Shown one piece after another: positions 56,883-64,000 of a stretch of DNA of 64,000 bases. Made by a program: the position numbers and the translations under genes. The notes under the pieces were generated by a model that saw nothing but the letters and a program-made list of their open reading frames with translations, ran no database searches and had not been told where the DNA came from. The stretch is from assembly GCA_963662515.1 (NCBI GenBank), contig OY759675.1, positions 930,001 through 994,000 of the forward strand, written 5' to 3'. Each line of letters opens with the position of its first letter. Position 1 is the first letter of the stretch. The DNA comes from JAFGDI01 sp963662515 (GTDB taxonomy: Bacteria; Planctomycetota; Phycisphaerae; Sedimentisphaerales; SM23-30).

Positions 56883-56927
56883 AAAAAAGGACCAACAGGG
56901 GATAGAATCCCGATCTATTGGTCCTTT
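56883..56927 (-). terminator. Rho-independent terminator of der
   Basis: On the minus strand AAAGGACCAA pairs with TTGGTCCTTT and runs into TTTT. It is related in sequence to the AGGACCAATAG hairpin at 53944. Confidence 0.7.
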
Positions 56928-56995
56928 AATATAAAGTCTTATTGGTTTTACAGGGTTGCTATGCAGTAGAACCAATATCAGCATTTGTTTGACTA

Positions 56996-58573
56996 TCAGA
57001 AGCCTTCGTGACGACCCTTTTCGCTTTCATAGTCGAAGCCATCATCATCAAAATCATCATCGTCATCATCGTCATCGGCTATATAGTTATCTTTAAGGAA
57101 GTCAGGATATACTCCGCCTTCCTGATTGTTTTCCTCACCTTCTGGAGTATCCTCATAGAAGGTTACCTCAACGGCTTCATTATTATACTGCTCTTCGGTA
57201 ATGGCATCTTTAAGATCACGAACATCATCGAAGTTGAATTCTTCCTGTACCTTTTCATTGCGGGCCCGGACGATCAGGCGGATCGGTACTTCGCCCCACG
57301 GCATAATATCACGCAGGCGGTTAGTGAAGAAGCGTTGGTAATTATCATCGATCTTTTCCGGGTCATTAACGAACAGTACCAGTGTGGGCGGATTAACAGC
57401 CACTTGTGTACCGTAATAGATACGCGGGATACCGACCTTGCGTCTGGAAGAAGGTGTTTTTTCTGCGGTAATGGTTTTAATGGCCTTATTAACCCGGCCG
57501 GTACCGACTTTGGTACGAGTCTGCTTGAAGATATTACTGGCCAGATCGACCAGCGAATTAACATTACGGCTCTCTTTGGCGGTAATAAAGCAGATAGGGG
57601 CATATTTCAGGCCGGGCAGTACTTTATCGAAATAATCAGCGAAATCTTCTGTAGAAGCGCGATTTTTAACCAGATCCCATTTGTTCACTACGATAATAAC
57701 CGGCTTATACGAATCAATAATGAATCTGGCCAGTTTCTTATCAACCTGTGAGATCGGTGCGGTTGAATCGACAAAGAACAAGCAGACATCGGCCCGGCGA
57801 ATAGCGTGTATTGATCTGGTAAAACTGTAGAACTCGATACCGTTGGCATCGTTCATCTTGCTCTTTTTGCGTACTCCGGCGGTGTCGATCACCACAAAGG
57901 TGTGGCCATCTTTCTCAAAGCGGATATCAACAGCATCTCGGGTAGTGCCCGGGACATTACTGACAATAACCCGCTCTTCGCCAGCCAGTGAGTTGATAAA
58001 AGTGCTTTTGCCGACATTTCTCTTGCCGACAACAGCTATTTTCATTATTTCTTTTTCCGGTTTGGCTGTGTCCATGCCATCAAACTCATCAAAGATGCGT
58101 TCTATAAGCTCTTCCCGGCGGCGGGCATGGAGAGCAGAAATGCAAAGAGGTTCGCCAAAACCAAGCTTGTGAAATTCGCCGGTGTGATAGTCAAGTTCGG
58201 GTGAATCTGCCTTATTGGCAACCAGAATAACATTGAGCTTTTCTTTTCTGAGTATCTGGGCGACTTTGATATCGAGAGGCATAACTCCGCTGCGAATATC
58301 AACTATGAACAGAACAACATCGGCCTTAGTGATGGCACTTTGTATCTGAGTTTCAACATGGGCGGTCAGATTGTCGTGGTCAACAATGCCGTATCCGCCG
58401 GTGTCAACCATTTCAAAATAGCGGCCGTCCATCTCGATAAGGGCACTGACACGATCACGAGTTACACCCGGTGTGTCTTCAACAATACTTATTCGCTCGC
58501 GGGCCAGAATATTAAGCAGGCTGCTTTTGCCCACATTTGGTCGGCCAATAATAGCTACAACTGGAATTGCCAT
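56996..58573 (-). CDS. der: Ribosome-assembly GTPase Der (EngA)
   Basis: About 525 residues from ATG 58573 (AAGGAAA upstream; longer in-frame starts exist but the family begins at AIPVVAIIGRPNVGKSS). Two tandem GTPase domains: GRPNVGKSSLLN, DTPGVTRDR, DTGGYG, NKAD; then GKRNVGKSTFINSLAGEERVIVSNVPGTTRD, DTAGVRKKSK and NKWD. A KH-like C-terminal domain follows (GIPRIYYGTQVAVNPPTLVLFVNDP). It acts in 50S subunit maturation. The family is usually 435-490 residues; here a ~60-residue acidic tail ends with a run of eight consecutive Asp and DFDDDGFDYESEK. Confidence 0.95.
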   Translation of the reverse strand: MAIPVVAIIGRPNVGKSSLLNILARERISIVEDTPGVTRDRVSALIEMDGRYFEMVDTGGYGIVDHDNLTAHVETQIQSAITKADVVLFIVDIRSGVMPLDIKVAQILRKEKLNVILVANKADSPELDYHTGEFHKLGFGEPLCISALHARRREELIERIFDEFDGMDTAKPEKEIMKIAVVGKRNVGKSTFINSLAGEERVIVSNVPGTTRDAVDIRFEKDGHTFVVIDTAGVRKKSKMNDANGIEFYSFTRSIHAIRRADVCLFFVDSTAPISQVDKKLARFIIDSYKPVIIVVNKWDLVKNRASTEDFADYFDKVLPGLKYAPICFITAKESRNVNSLVDLASNIFKQTRTKVGTGRVNKAIKTITAEKTPSSRRKVGIPRIYYGTQVAVNPPTLVLFVNDPEKIDDNYQRFFTNRLRDIMPWGEVPIRLIVRARNEKVQEEFNFDDVRDLKDAITEEQYNNEAVEVTFYEDTPEGEENNQEGGVYPDFLKDNYIADDDDDDDDFDDDGFDYESEKGRHEGF

Positions 58574-58904
58574 GATATTTTCCTTGTAAAATTTGTAATC
58601 CCGATACGCATTGCACGGATCGAAACAGTTCCCGGCATTTACACCGGCATTGTACAACGGCCGGATTGACCTCTGGTTTTAACCTGAGCGGGCCTGTTGC
58701 GTTTATTCAAGCCCTGTATTATAACAGAAAAGATCACTGTTTCATCATTAATTCTTTTGATAATTGAGGGGGTAATGGTTCTCCAGTCCTGTAAAGTATT
58801 TTCCCAGGCCTTGCTTCTATAGCTATAAAAGTAAAAGTGGACATGCCATTTCAATGATAAAGCTGTTTTCAGTACTGGAAAACCGCATTCCATGATTATC
58901 TAGG
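58574..58904. other. Intergenic stretch between der and etfB
   Basis: No supported gene. An 84-codon minus-strand frame (58639-58893) lacks a ribosome binding site and protein-like composition. Confidence 0.4.
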
Positions 58905-58933
58905 TTGACTTATCCATACAATTAATATATCAT
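58905..58933 (+). promoter_or_regulatory. Promoter of the etfB-etfA-acd operon
   Basis: TTGACT, 17 bp, TATCAT, about 72 bp before the etfB start. Confidence 0.65.
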
Positions 58934-59005
58934 TACGCAGTCCAAGGCGGAGAGATATGTTGTTCCGCTATCGTTAAGTTAATAATTTAGAGAGGTTTAT
59001 AAAAT

Positions 59006-59875
59006 ATGGCTTATAACTGTGTTGTGCTGGTAAAGCAAGTTCCAGACACCAAGGCCGTTACAGGTAAGGCGATGAACGATGATGGAACCGTCAATCGTGC
59101 GGCGCTGCCGGCGATTTTCAATCCGGAAGATCTCAACGCCCTGGAAATGGCATTGGAAGTTAAGGCAAGATATGGGGGAACTGTTACGGTAGTAACAATG
59201 GGTCTTCCATCGGCTTGTGAAGTACTCAGGCAGTCACTCTATCGCGGGGCAGATAAGGCTGTGCTGGTAACCGACCGTCGGGCTGCTGCAAGTGACACCC
59301 TGGCAACCAGTTATATACTAAGCTGTGCGGTGCGGAAGATCGAAGATGTTGATCTGGTCTTCTGTGGTCGTCAGGCGATCGATGGCGACACTGCTCAGGT
59401 AGGCCCGCAGGCCGCTGAGAAACTGGGATATCCGCAGATAACTTATGTTGAAGAACTCGAACTGAAAGATAAAGTGGTATTTGCCAAACGAGGAGTGGGA
59501 GCAGGCTGGGAAAAGGTTAAATGTAATCTCCCGGCATTATTGACTGTTCTTGACACCGCCAATGACCCCCGTCCGGCAGTAGCTCATCAGTTGATGTGGT
59601 ATAAAAAGGCTCGCAGTGCCTCAGAGGTTAAGGCCGCTGGTGGTACCGTGGAGCAGGTCGAAGAGCTGCGCAGTCGCGGCTTGCTGATCGAAGAATGGGA
59701 TCTTGATCATTTGGAAGCTGACATGCAGTGGTGCGGCAAGAGCGGCAGTCCGACCAAGGTTAATCGGATCCAGAGCGTGGTACTGACCACTGGTGATTCG
59801 CGTATCATCGATTCTTCAGAGGAAAGCATCAAAGAACTTATCCATGAGTTGATCGAAGATCATACTATCGGTTAA
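59006..59875 (+). CDS. etfB: Electron transfer flavoprotein subunit beta
   Basis: 289 residues (family about 250-260). VVLVKQVPDTKAVTGKAMNDDGTVNR, ALPAIFNPEDLNALEMALEVK, LYRGADKAVLVTDRRAAASDTLATSYIL and GRQAIDGDTAQVGPQAAEKLGYPQITYVEEL are EtfB signatures that bind AMP or a second FAD. The C-terminal ~40 residues extend past the common form. First gene of an operon with etfA and an acyl-CoA dehydrogenase, a set that in anaerobes often carries out flavin-based electron bifurcation. Confidence 0.95.
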   Translation: MAYNCVVLVKQVPDTKAVTGKAMNDDGTVNRAALPAIFNPEDLNALEMALEVKARYGGTVTVVTMGLPSACEVLRQSLYRGADKAVLVTDRRAAASDTLATSYILSCAVRKIEDVDLVFCGRQAIDGDTAQVGPQAAEKLGYPQITYVEELELKDKVVFAKRGVGAGWEKVKCNLPALLTVLDTANDPRPAVAHQLMWYKKARSASEVKAAGGTVEQVEELRSRGLLIEEWDLDHLEADMQWCGKSGSPTKVNRIQSVVLTTGDSRIIDSSEESIKELIHELIEDHTIG

Positions 59876-59963
59876 GAGCAGGCTAGTACCAGTTGTGAGG
59901 CTGCGGCGTTAATAGTCGGCGGCCATAACCAGGATAAAAGGAAAATAAACCAAAGGTTTTAAT

Positions 59964-60992
59964 ATGATAGAAGTAAATAGAAATGGCGAAGTCTGGGTTT
60001 TTGCCGAGCAGATAGATGGCAAACTCTCTGATGTCTCTCTGGAATTGCTGGGCAGAGGTCGTGAACTGGCCCAGAAGCTCAGTGTTAAGCTGGGAGCGGT
60101 ATTAGCTGGTCGCAGTGTTTCTGAGGCGGCCAAAGAGCTGGGTTATTATGGTGCAGACCGCGTATATATGGTTGACAATGATGACCTGGATATCTACCAG
60201 ACCAATAGTTATACCAAAGTAATTTGTGAGTTGATCAGTAAGTATAAGCCGCAGATCATGCTTTATGGTGCGACCCATATCGGTCGTGATCTGGCCCCGC
60301 GTGTGGCTTCGACCATGCGTGCCGGACTGACCGCCGACTGTACTGACCTGCAGATAGATGATTACACCGAGAGTAAGTCGGGCGAAGTGCATAAGAACCT
60401 GCTCCAGCAGATCCGTCCGGCATTCGGTGGTAATATTATCGCGACCATTATCAACTATGACCGCTGGCCGCAGATGGCAACCGTGCGTGAAGGTGTAATG
60501 CCGATGCCTGAGAAGGATATTAAGCGGGCGGCAGAGATCATAGCCGAAGAATGTTATCTGACTGCTGCTGATCTACCATTGACCATAATGGATCGTCATG
60601 TAGCTAAGAAGAAAGTGAATTTGAAGGCCGCTAGAATCATTGTTGCTGGTGGTGCAGGTGTAGGCAGTAAGGATAACTTCAAGCATATCTGGGATCTGGC
60701 CCATGTTCTGGGTGGCGAGGCCGCCGGTAGCCGTGCTGCAGTTGACCTGGGATATATTGACCATGACCATCAGGTAGGCCAGACAGGTACAACTGTTCGT
60801 CCGGCACTGTATATTGCAGTGGGCATAAGTGGTGCCATTCAGCATGTAGCAGGTATGAGCGAGTCAGCCCGTATCATCGCGGTCAATAATGATCCTGAGG
60901 CCCCGATCTTTTCTGTGGCTAATTACGGTATTGTCGGCGATTATCAGGATGTACTGCCTAAGATGATCAAGGCGATCCGTGCCAGGCAGTAA
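59964..60992 (+). CDS. etfA: Electron transfer flavoprotein subunit alpha
   Basis: 342 residues. An N-terminal alpha/beta domain (VWVFAEQIDGKLSDVSLELLGRG; ILYGATHIGRDLAPRVASTMRAGLTADCTDL as MLYGATHIGRD here) precedes the FAD domain: AARIIVAGGAGVGSKDNF, GGEAAGSRAAVDLGYIDHDHQVGQTG, and AVGISGAIQHVAGMSESARIIAVNNDPEAPIF. The start is 88 bp after etfB. It accepts electrons from, or passes them to, the acyl-CoA dehydrogenase encoded next. Confidence 0.96.
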   Translation: MIEVNRNGEVWVFAEQIDGKLSDVSLELLGRGRELAQKLSVKLGAVLAGRSVSEAAKELGYYGADRVYMVDNDDLDIYQTNSYTKVICELISKYKPQIMLYGATHIGRDLAPRVASTMRAGLTADCTDLQIDDYTESKSGEVHKNLLQQIRPAFGGNIIATIINYDRWPQMATVREGVMPMPEKDIKRAAEIIAEECYLTAADLPLTIMDRHVAKKKVNLKAARIIVAGGAGVGSKDNFKHIWDLAHVLGGEAAGSRAAVDLGYIDHDHQVGQTGTTVRPALYIAVGISGAIQHVAGMSESARIIAVNNDPEAPIFSVANYGIVGDYQDVLPKMIKAIRARQ

Positions 60993-61040
60993 GCCGCTTA
61001 AAACAAGATTATAACTTTACATATTTATGGAATAAAATAA

Positions 61041-62855
61041 ATGGCTAACTTTTATACTGACAATGATGATATCCGTTTTCTCTTTCGCTATTACCAGCTG
61101 ACCAGGCTGGCTGATCTGATGGAAGGGGACTATAGTGATAGTAAGAAATATAACTGGGCTCCTGAAACTGCTGCTGATGCTGTAGATAATTACGATCGTC
61201 TGCTTGAGGTTATTGGCGGCATAGCCGGTGATTTCGTAGCACCCCGTTCAGAACAGATCGACCAGGAGGGTAATACCCTTAATGAAGATGGCACTGTTAC
61301 CTATGCCAAAGGCATGAAAGAGTGTATTGATCGTTTCGCTCAGGCCAAGCTTATGGCTTTTACCCTGCCGCACCGTTTTGGCGGTCTGAACTGTCCGAAT
61401 TTCATTTATACAATGAGTAATGATGTAGTATCACGAGCTGATGCTGCCTTGATGAATATTTATGGATTACAGGGAATAGCAGAGACCATTAACGCTTTTG
61501 CTAATGAAGAGATCAAGCAGCAGTATTTGCCGCTGTTTGCCGAGCAGGGTGCAACTGGTGCTATGGTGCTCACTGAGCCTGATGCCGGTTCTGACCTTCA
61601 GGCAGTTAAGCTGCGTGCCTATCAGGATTCAAACGGTCAGTGGCGTTTGCATGGCGTAAAGCGTTTTATCACTAATGGTTGTGGTGAAGTATTGCTGGTT
61701 CTGGCCCGCAGTGAACCTGATCGTGCTGGCGGTATGGGTTTGAGCTTGTTCGTTTGTGATAACGGCCCGACTGTCAAGGTTCGTCGTTTGGAAAATAAGC
61801 TTGGTATTCACGGTTCACCGACCTGCGAGATGTATTTTGATCATACTCCCTGCCAGTTGGTAGGTGAGCGCAAGCGTGGTCTGGCCAAGTATGTAATGAG
61901 CCTGATGAACGGTGCCCGCGTTGGTATTGCCTCGCAGTCGCTGGGTATTGGTGAGGCTGCTTTCCGGGTGGCTCGTGATTATGCGGCGAGTCGTGAGCAG
62001 TTTGGCCTGCCAATTGAGAAGCTGCCTTCTGTGCGTGATTTGCTGGTAGAAATGAAGATCATGCTTGAGGCGGCTCGTTCTCTCACAATGGAAACATGTT
62101 GGGCCGTTGATTTCAGCAATGGTCTTGAGCTCAAGACCGAGTCTGGCGAGATAGAAGACAAAGAGCAGCTCAAGCAGCTTAAGAAGGAATACAAGCATTA
62201 TCGCCGTCTGGCAGATATGCTTACCCCAATGAGTAAGTATTATGCCTCTGAGATGTGCAGTAAGGTTTCTTATGAAGCCATGAGTGTACTGGGTGGTAGT
62301 GGTTATATGAAGGATTATCCGGTAGAGCGTCACATGCGTGATGCCCGTATTACTTCTATCTATGAAGGAACAACCCAGTTGCAGATAGTGGCAGCGGTTC
62401 GTGGTGTTTGTTCTGGTGCCGCCGAGAGCTATCTGGATGAGTTGAGTACTTTTGCTTATACGCCAGAGGTGAGCGATCTGGTAGCATTGCTGGATGAAGG
62501 AAAACGCGAATTGCTGGAAGCAGTGGCTTTTGTCAAGGAGCAGCCAGGCACTGAATATATGGACCTGCATGGCCGTAAGCTGGTTGACATAGCTATCAAT
62601 CTGATTGTCGGTCATTTGTTCCTGCAGCAGTCTATTGCCCGTCCGGCCCTGGAAGACAAGTTCTGTCAGCCAGGTAAAGATCAGGAGATTTCTGCTTATG
62701 ATAATCATCGTAAGCATAAGGCAGTAGTTGCACGCCGCTTTATTACCGCTAATGGCCCGATAAACACTGCTATGGCTCGTAAGATCATTAGTGGCGACCG
62801 CAGCACTATGACAGACTATGATACCATAGTAGGTCCGCTGCCGGACGCAAACTGA
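61041..62855 (+). CDS. Acyl-CoA dehydrogenase (large form)
   Basis: 604 residues, against about 380 for the short-chain form. The FAD-binding core shows GLQGIAETINAFANEEIKQQYLP, GAMVLTEPDAGSDLQAVKLRA, FITNG, and VLGGSGYMKDYPVERHMRDARITSIYEGTTQLQ with the catalytic Glu in IYEGT. The extra C-terminal ~150 residues match the extended acyl-CoA dehydrogenases. It probably reduces or oxidises an acyl-/enoyl-CoA with the adjacent EtfAB as partner; the chain length is not readable. A terminator follows. Confidence 0.93.
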   Translation: MANFYTDNDDIRFLFRYYQLTRLADLMEGDYSDSKKYNWAPETAADAVDNYDRLLEVIGGIAGDFVAPRSEQIDQEGNTLNEDGTVTYAKGMKECIDRFAQAKLMAFTLPHRFGGLNCPNFIYTMSNDVVSRADAALMNIYGLQGIAETINAFANEEIKQQYLPLFAEQGATGAMVLTEPDAGSDLQAVKLRAYQDSNGQWRLHGVKRFITNGCGEVLLVLARSEPDRAGGMGLSLFVCDNGPTVKVRRLENKLGIHGSPTCEMYFDHTPCQLVGERKRGLAKYVMSLMNGARVGIASQSLGIGEAAFRVARDYAASREQFGLPIEKLPSVRDLLVEMKIMLEAARSLTMETCWAVDFSNGLELKTESGEIEDKEQLKQLKKEYKHYRRLADMLTPMSKYYASEMCSKVSYEAMSVLGGSGYMKDYPVERHMRDARITSIYEGTTQLQIVAAVRGVCSGAAESYLDELSTFAYTPEVSDLVALLDEGKRELLEAVAFVKEQPGTEYMDLHGRKLVDIAINLIVGHLFLQQSIARPALEDKFCQPGKDQEISAYDNHRKHKAVVARRFITANGPINTAMARKIISGDRSTMTDYDTIVGPLPDAN

Positions 62856-62909
62856 AGTTTTTCTGACAAAAAGTAAATAAACAGGCTTTCCGGCCTGTAA
62901 TAAATTATT

Positions 62910-62953
62910 CGCCTTTGACTGAGCCAGACCGGTTTGGTCAGAGGCGTTTTTTT
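62910..62953 (+). terminator. Rho-independent terminator of the etf-acd operon
   Basis: CGCCTTTGAC pairs with GTCAGAGGCG and leads into seven T residues. A smaller ACAGGC/GGCCTGT hairpin sits just before it at about 62881-62898. Confidence 0.85.
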
Positions 62954-63298
62954 ATATGAATATTTGTAAACCAGCTTTGAATATTTCTGGTTTGAAACGG
63001 TATTATGTAGTAGTGTCTTTTTGCTTAAGTGATTGTTATTAAATGTTTTATATTGTTGGTGTGTTATATTGAGGTGGCGTTCTGGTGTTTTTCCCGAGAT
63101 AATGCCGGTGTGAATTCTCTCAATGCTTGTATTAATAAGTTTTTATGGTTATCATGTATTGTCTGGACAAGGTGAGAAGTAAGGAAGCACTGCGGATAAA
63201 TGCAACTTCTTGTACTGTATGGCATTAAAAAGTTCCAGACTCAACTATTAATGCCAGAGTAACTATTGATAGTGATTTTATGATGGAGCTAAGAACTG
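62954..63298. other. Intergenic stretch before the topoisomerase gene
   Basis: 345 bp, AT-rich. No gene or clear promoter seen; GGAG about 10 nt before the ATG at 63299 is the probable ribosome binding site. Confidence 0.4.
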
Positions 63299-64000
63299 AT
63301 GGCCAAAGCCAAAAGCGATAATATAGATGTGATAAAGATGATCAGAGAATCAGCTAAGGATATTCACACCAAGATCAATTTGCTGTCGATACCGCATATG
63401 CGTATTCCGGTTCGGTCGCTGAATAATGTTGACTATGATGTTAAAAAGGGTTGTTTTGAACTTAAGGGCAATATGAAGGAGCGAAATTTTACTGTTAATA
63501 CGGTAAAGACTTTTGCTCAGACAATGAAAATGATGGCTCTGAGTAAGGAATTGATCGAAACTGATGATATGGCAACCAAAAGAGAGGCGTACTACATCAG
63601 CAAAAACTGGGCTGATGCAGCGTTTCGTGAGCAGCCGGAATCTGATACGGTAATGGAAGATATAGAGGCTATGTTCGGTGTTATCCGCGAGCGGCTGAAG
63701 TTTATCCCAGAGGAAAAGGGTGGTGAGGTTGCCGGTCGTCTGGAGGTAATAGACCGCGATCTGCAAGGACATAAGCTCAAAATCGATTGTACCAAGTTTG
63801 GTTCTGGTTCCTATTCGATTCCTATTGATGTTGAGCATCTGGAATTTCGCAGTAATGCCAAGTTTATCCTGGCGATAGAGACAGCAGGTATGTTCCAGCG
63901 TTTAGTGAAATACGGTTATTGGGACACTGCAAATTGCATATTGGTGAGTATGGGAGGTGTTCCAACCCGTGCCTGCCGTCGTTTTGTCAGACGGTTAAGC
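63299..64000 (+). CDS. top6A: DNA topoisomerase VI subunit A (partial, runs off the window)
   Basis: 234 codons are visible without a stop. DIHTKINLLSIPHMRIPVRS opens the protein. MATKREAYYISKNW (residues 91-104) is the winged-helix segment holding the catalytic tyrosine of Spo11/Top6A. EQPESDTVMEDIEAMFGVIRERL and GRLEVIDRD follow. The Toprim metal site begins at FILAIETAGMFQRL (Glu193), with SMGGVPTRACRRFVRRL matching the G.P..aTR motif. Type IIB topoisomerase relaxes supercoils and decatenates by double-strand passage, needing subunit B, which is not in this window and does not precede it as it often does in archaea. The protein would normally be about 370 residues. Confidence 0.9.
   Translation, partial: MAKAKSDNIDVIKMIRESAKDIHTKINLLSIPHMRIPVRSLNNVDYDVKKGCFELKGNMKERNFTVNTVKTFAQTMKMMALSKELIETDDMATKREAYYISKNWADAAFREQPESDTVMEDIEAMFGVIRERLKFIPEEKGGEVAGRLEVIDRDLQGHKLKIDCTKFGSGSYSIPIDVEHLEFRSNAKFILAIETAGMFQRLVKYGYWDTANCILVSMGGVPTRACRRFVRRLS

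Noticed and set aside
57008..57751. 247-codon plus-strand frame opposite der
   Set aside because: Its Ile/Val-rich start is just the complement of the poly-Asp tail; der is certain.
58639..58893. 84-codon minus-strand frame upstream of der
   Set aside because: No ribosome binding site, no family, and it partly overlaps the der leader.
61815..62717. 300-codon minus-strand frame opposite the acyl-CoA dehydrogenase
   Set aside because: Antisense to a complete enzyme with all motifs; no start signals.

Overview
The window looks like a chromosomal segment of a Planctomycetota bacterium, most likely of class Phycisphaerae (inference, no database search). The pointers are a giant secreted beta-propeller/beta-solenoid protein, a pectate lyase with an internal dockerin-type Ca-binding domain of the GDLDGSG...VDLVDF style, many small secreted or membrane proteins of unknown function, a topoisomerase VI A subunit, and moderate GC. 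No tRNA, rRNA or CRISPR array was seen. Several promoters share a sigma70-like form close to TTGACT-17 bp-TATCAT.

Layout. 1-5947: the 3' part of a giant surface protein converging on nnrD (NAD(P)H-hydrate repair). 5948-9790: an accessory patch with an HTH-regulator remnant, a DUF2283-like remnant, a frameshifted methionyl-tRNA synthetase paralogue, a DUF4143 ATPase, two copies of one 42-bp palindrome and a 130-bp inverted-repeat element. 9791-12269: an inositol-monophosphatase/aminotransferase fusion, then rubrerythrin. 12268-16178: a coupled three-gene operon (GT9 glycosyltransferase, radical SAM enzyme, large glycosyltransferase-like protein), probably for cell-surface glycan. 16389-18428: dxs with a clear promoter and terminator. 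18439-20707: HtrA/DegP protease and two small membrane proteins. 20708-22183: a long non-coding, structured stretch leading into a NYN-domain protein.

22190-29543: minus-strand genes: an unknown protein, a HIT hydrolase, a YhaM-like exonuclease, a DUF4160/DUF2442 pair, purQ, a PurS-PurL fusion and tyrA (overlapping purL by 4 bp). 29742-36427: accA, a fused trehalose-6-phosphate synthase/phosphatase followed by a GH15 enzyme, and a secreted alpha/beta hydrolase. 36432-40196: a MazE-like/PIN toxin-antitoxin module sitting inside a duplicated 3' end of an S9 peptidase gene, then the intact S9 peptidase. 40477-44171: ligA and cinA, divergent.

44301-53815: mostly exported or membrane proteins: transglutaminase-TPR protein, small membrane protein, pectate lyase, a carboxypeptidase-regulatory-domain protein, and a three-gene cluster of membrane hydrolase, lipoprotein and small tail-anchored-like protein. 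54085-58573: Ca-type P-type ATPase and der, with GGTCCTAT-rich repeats between genes. 59006-62855: etfB-etfA-acyl-CoA dehydrogenase operon. 63299-64000: start of topoisomerase VI subunit A, running off the end.

The most unusual items are the bacterial topo VI A gene, the IMPase-aminotransferase fusion, the twin 42-bp palindromes, the TA module nested in a duplicated peptidase tail, and the structured leader before the NYN gene.
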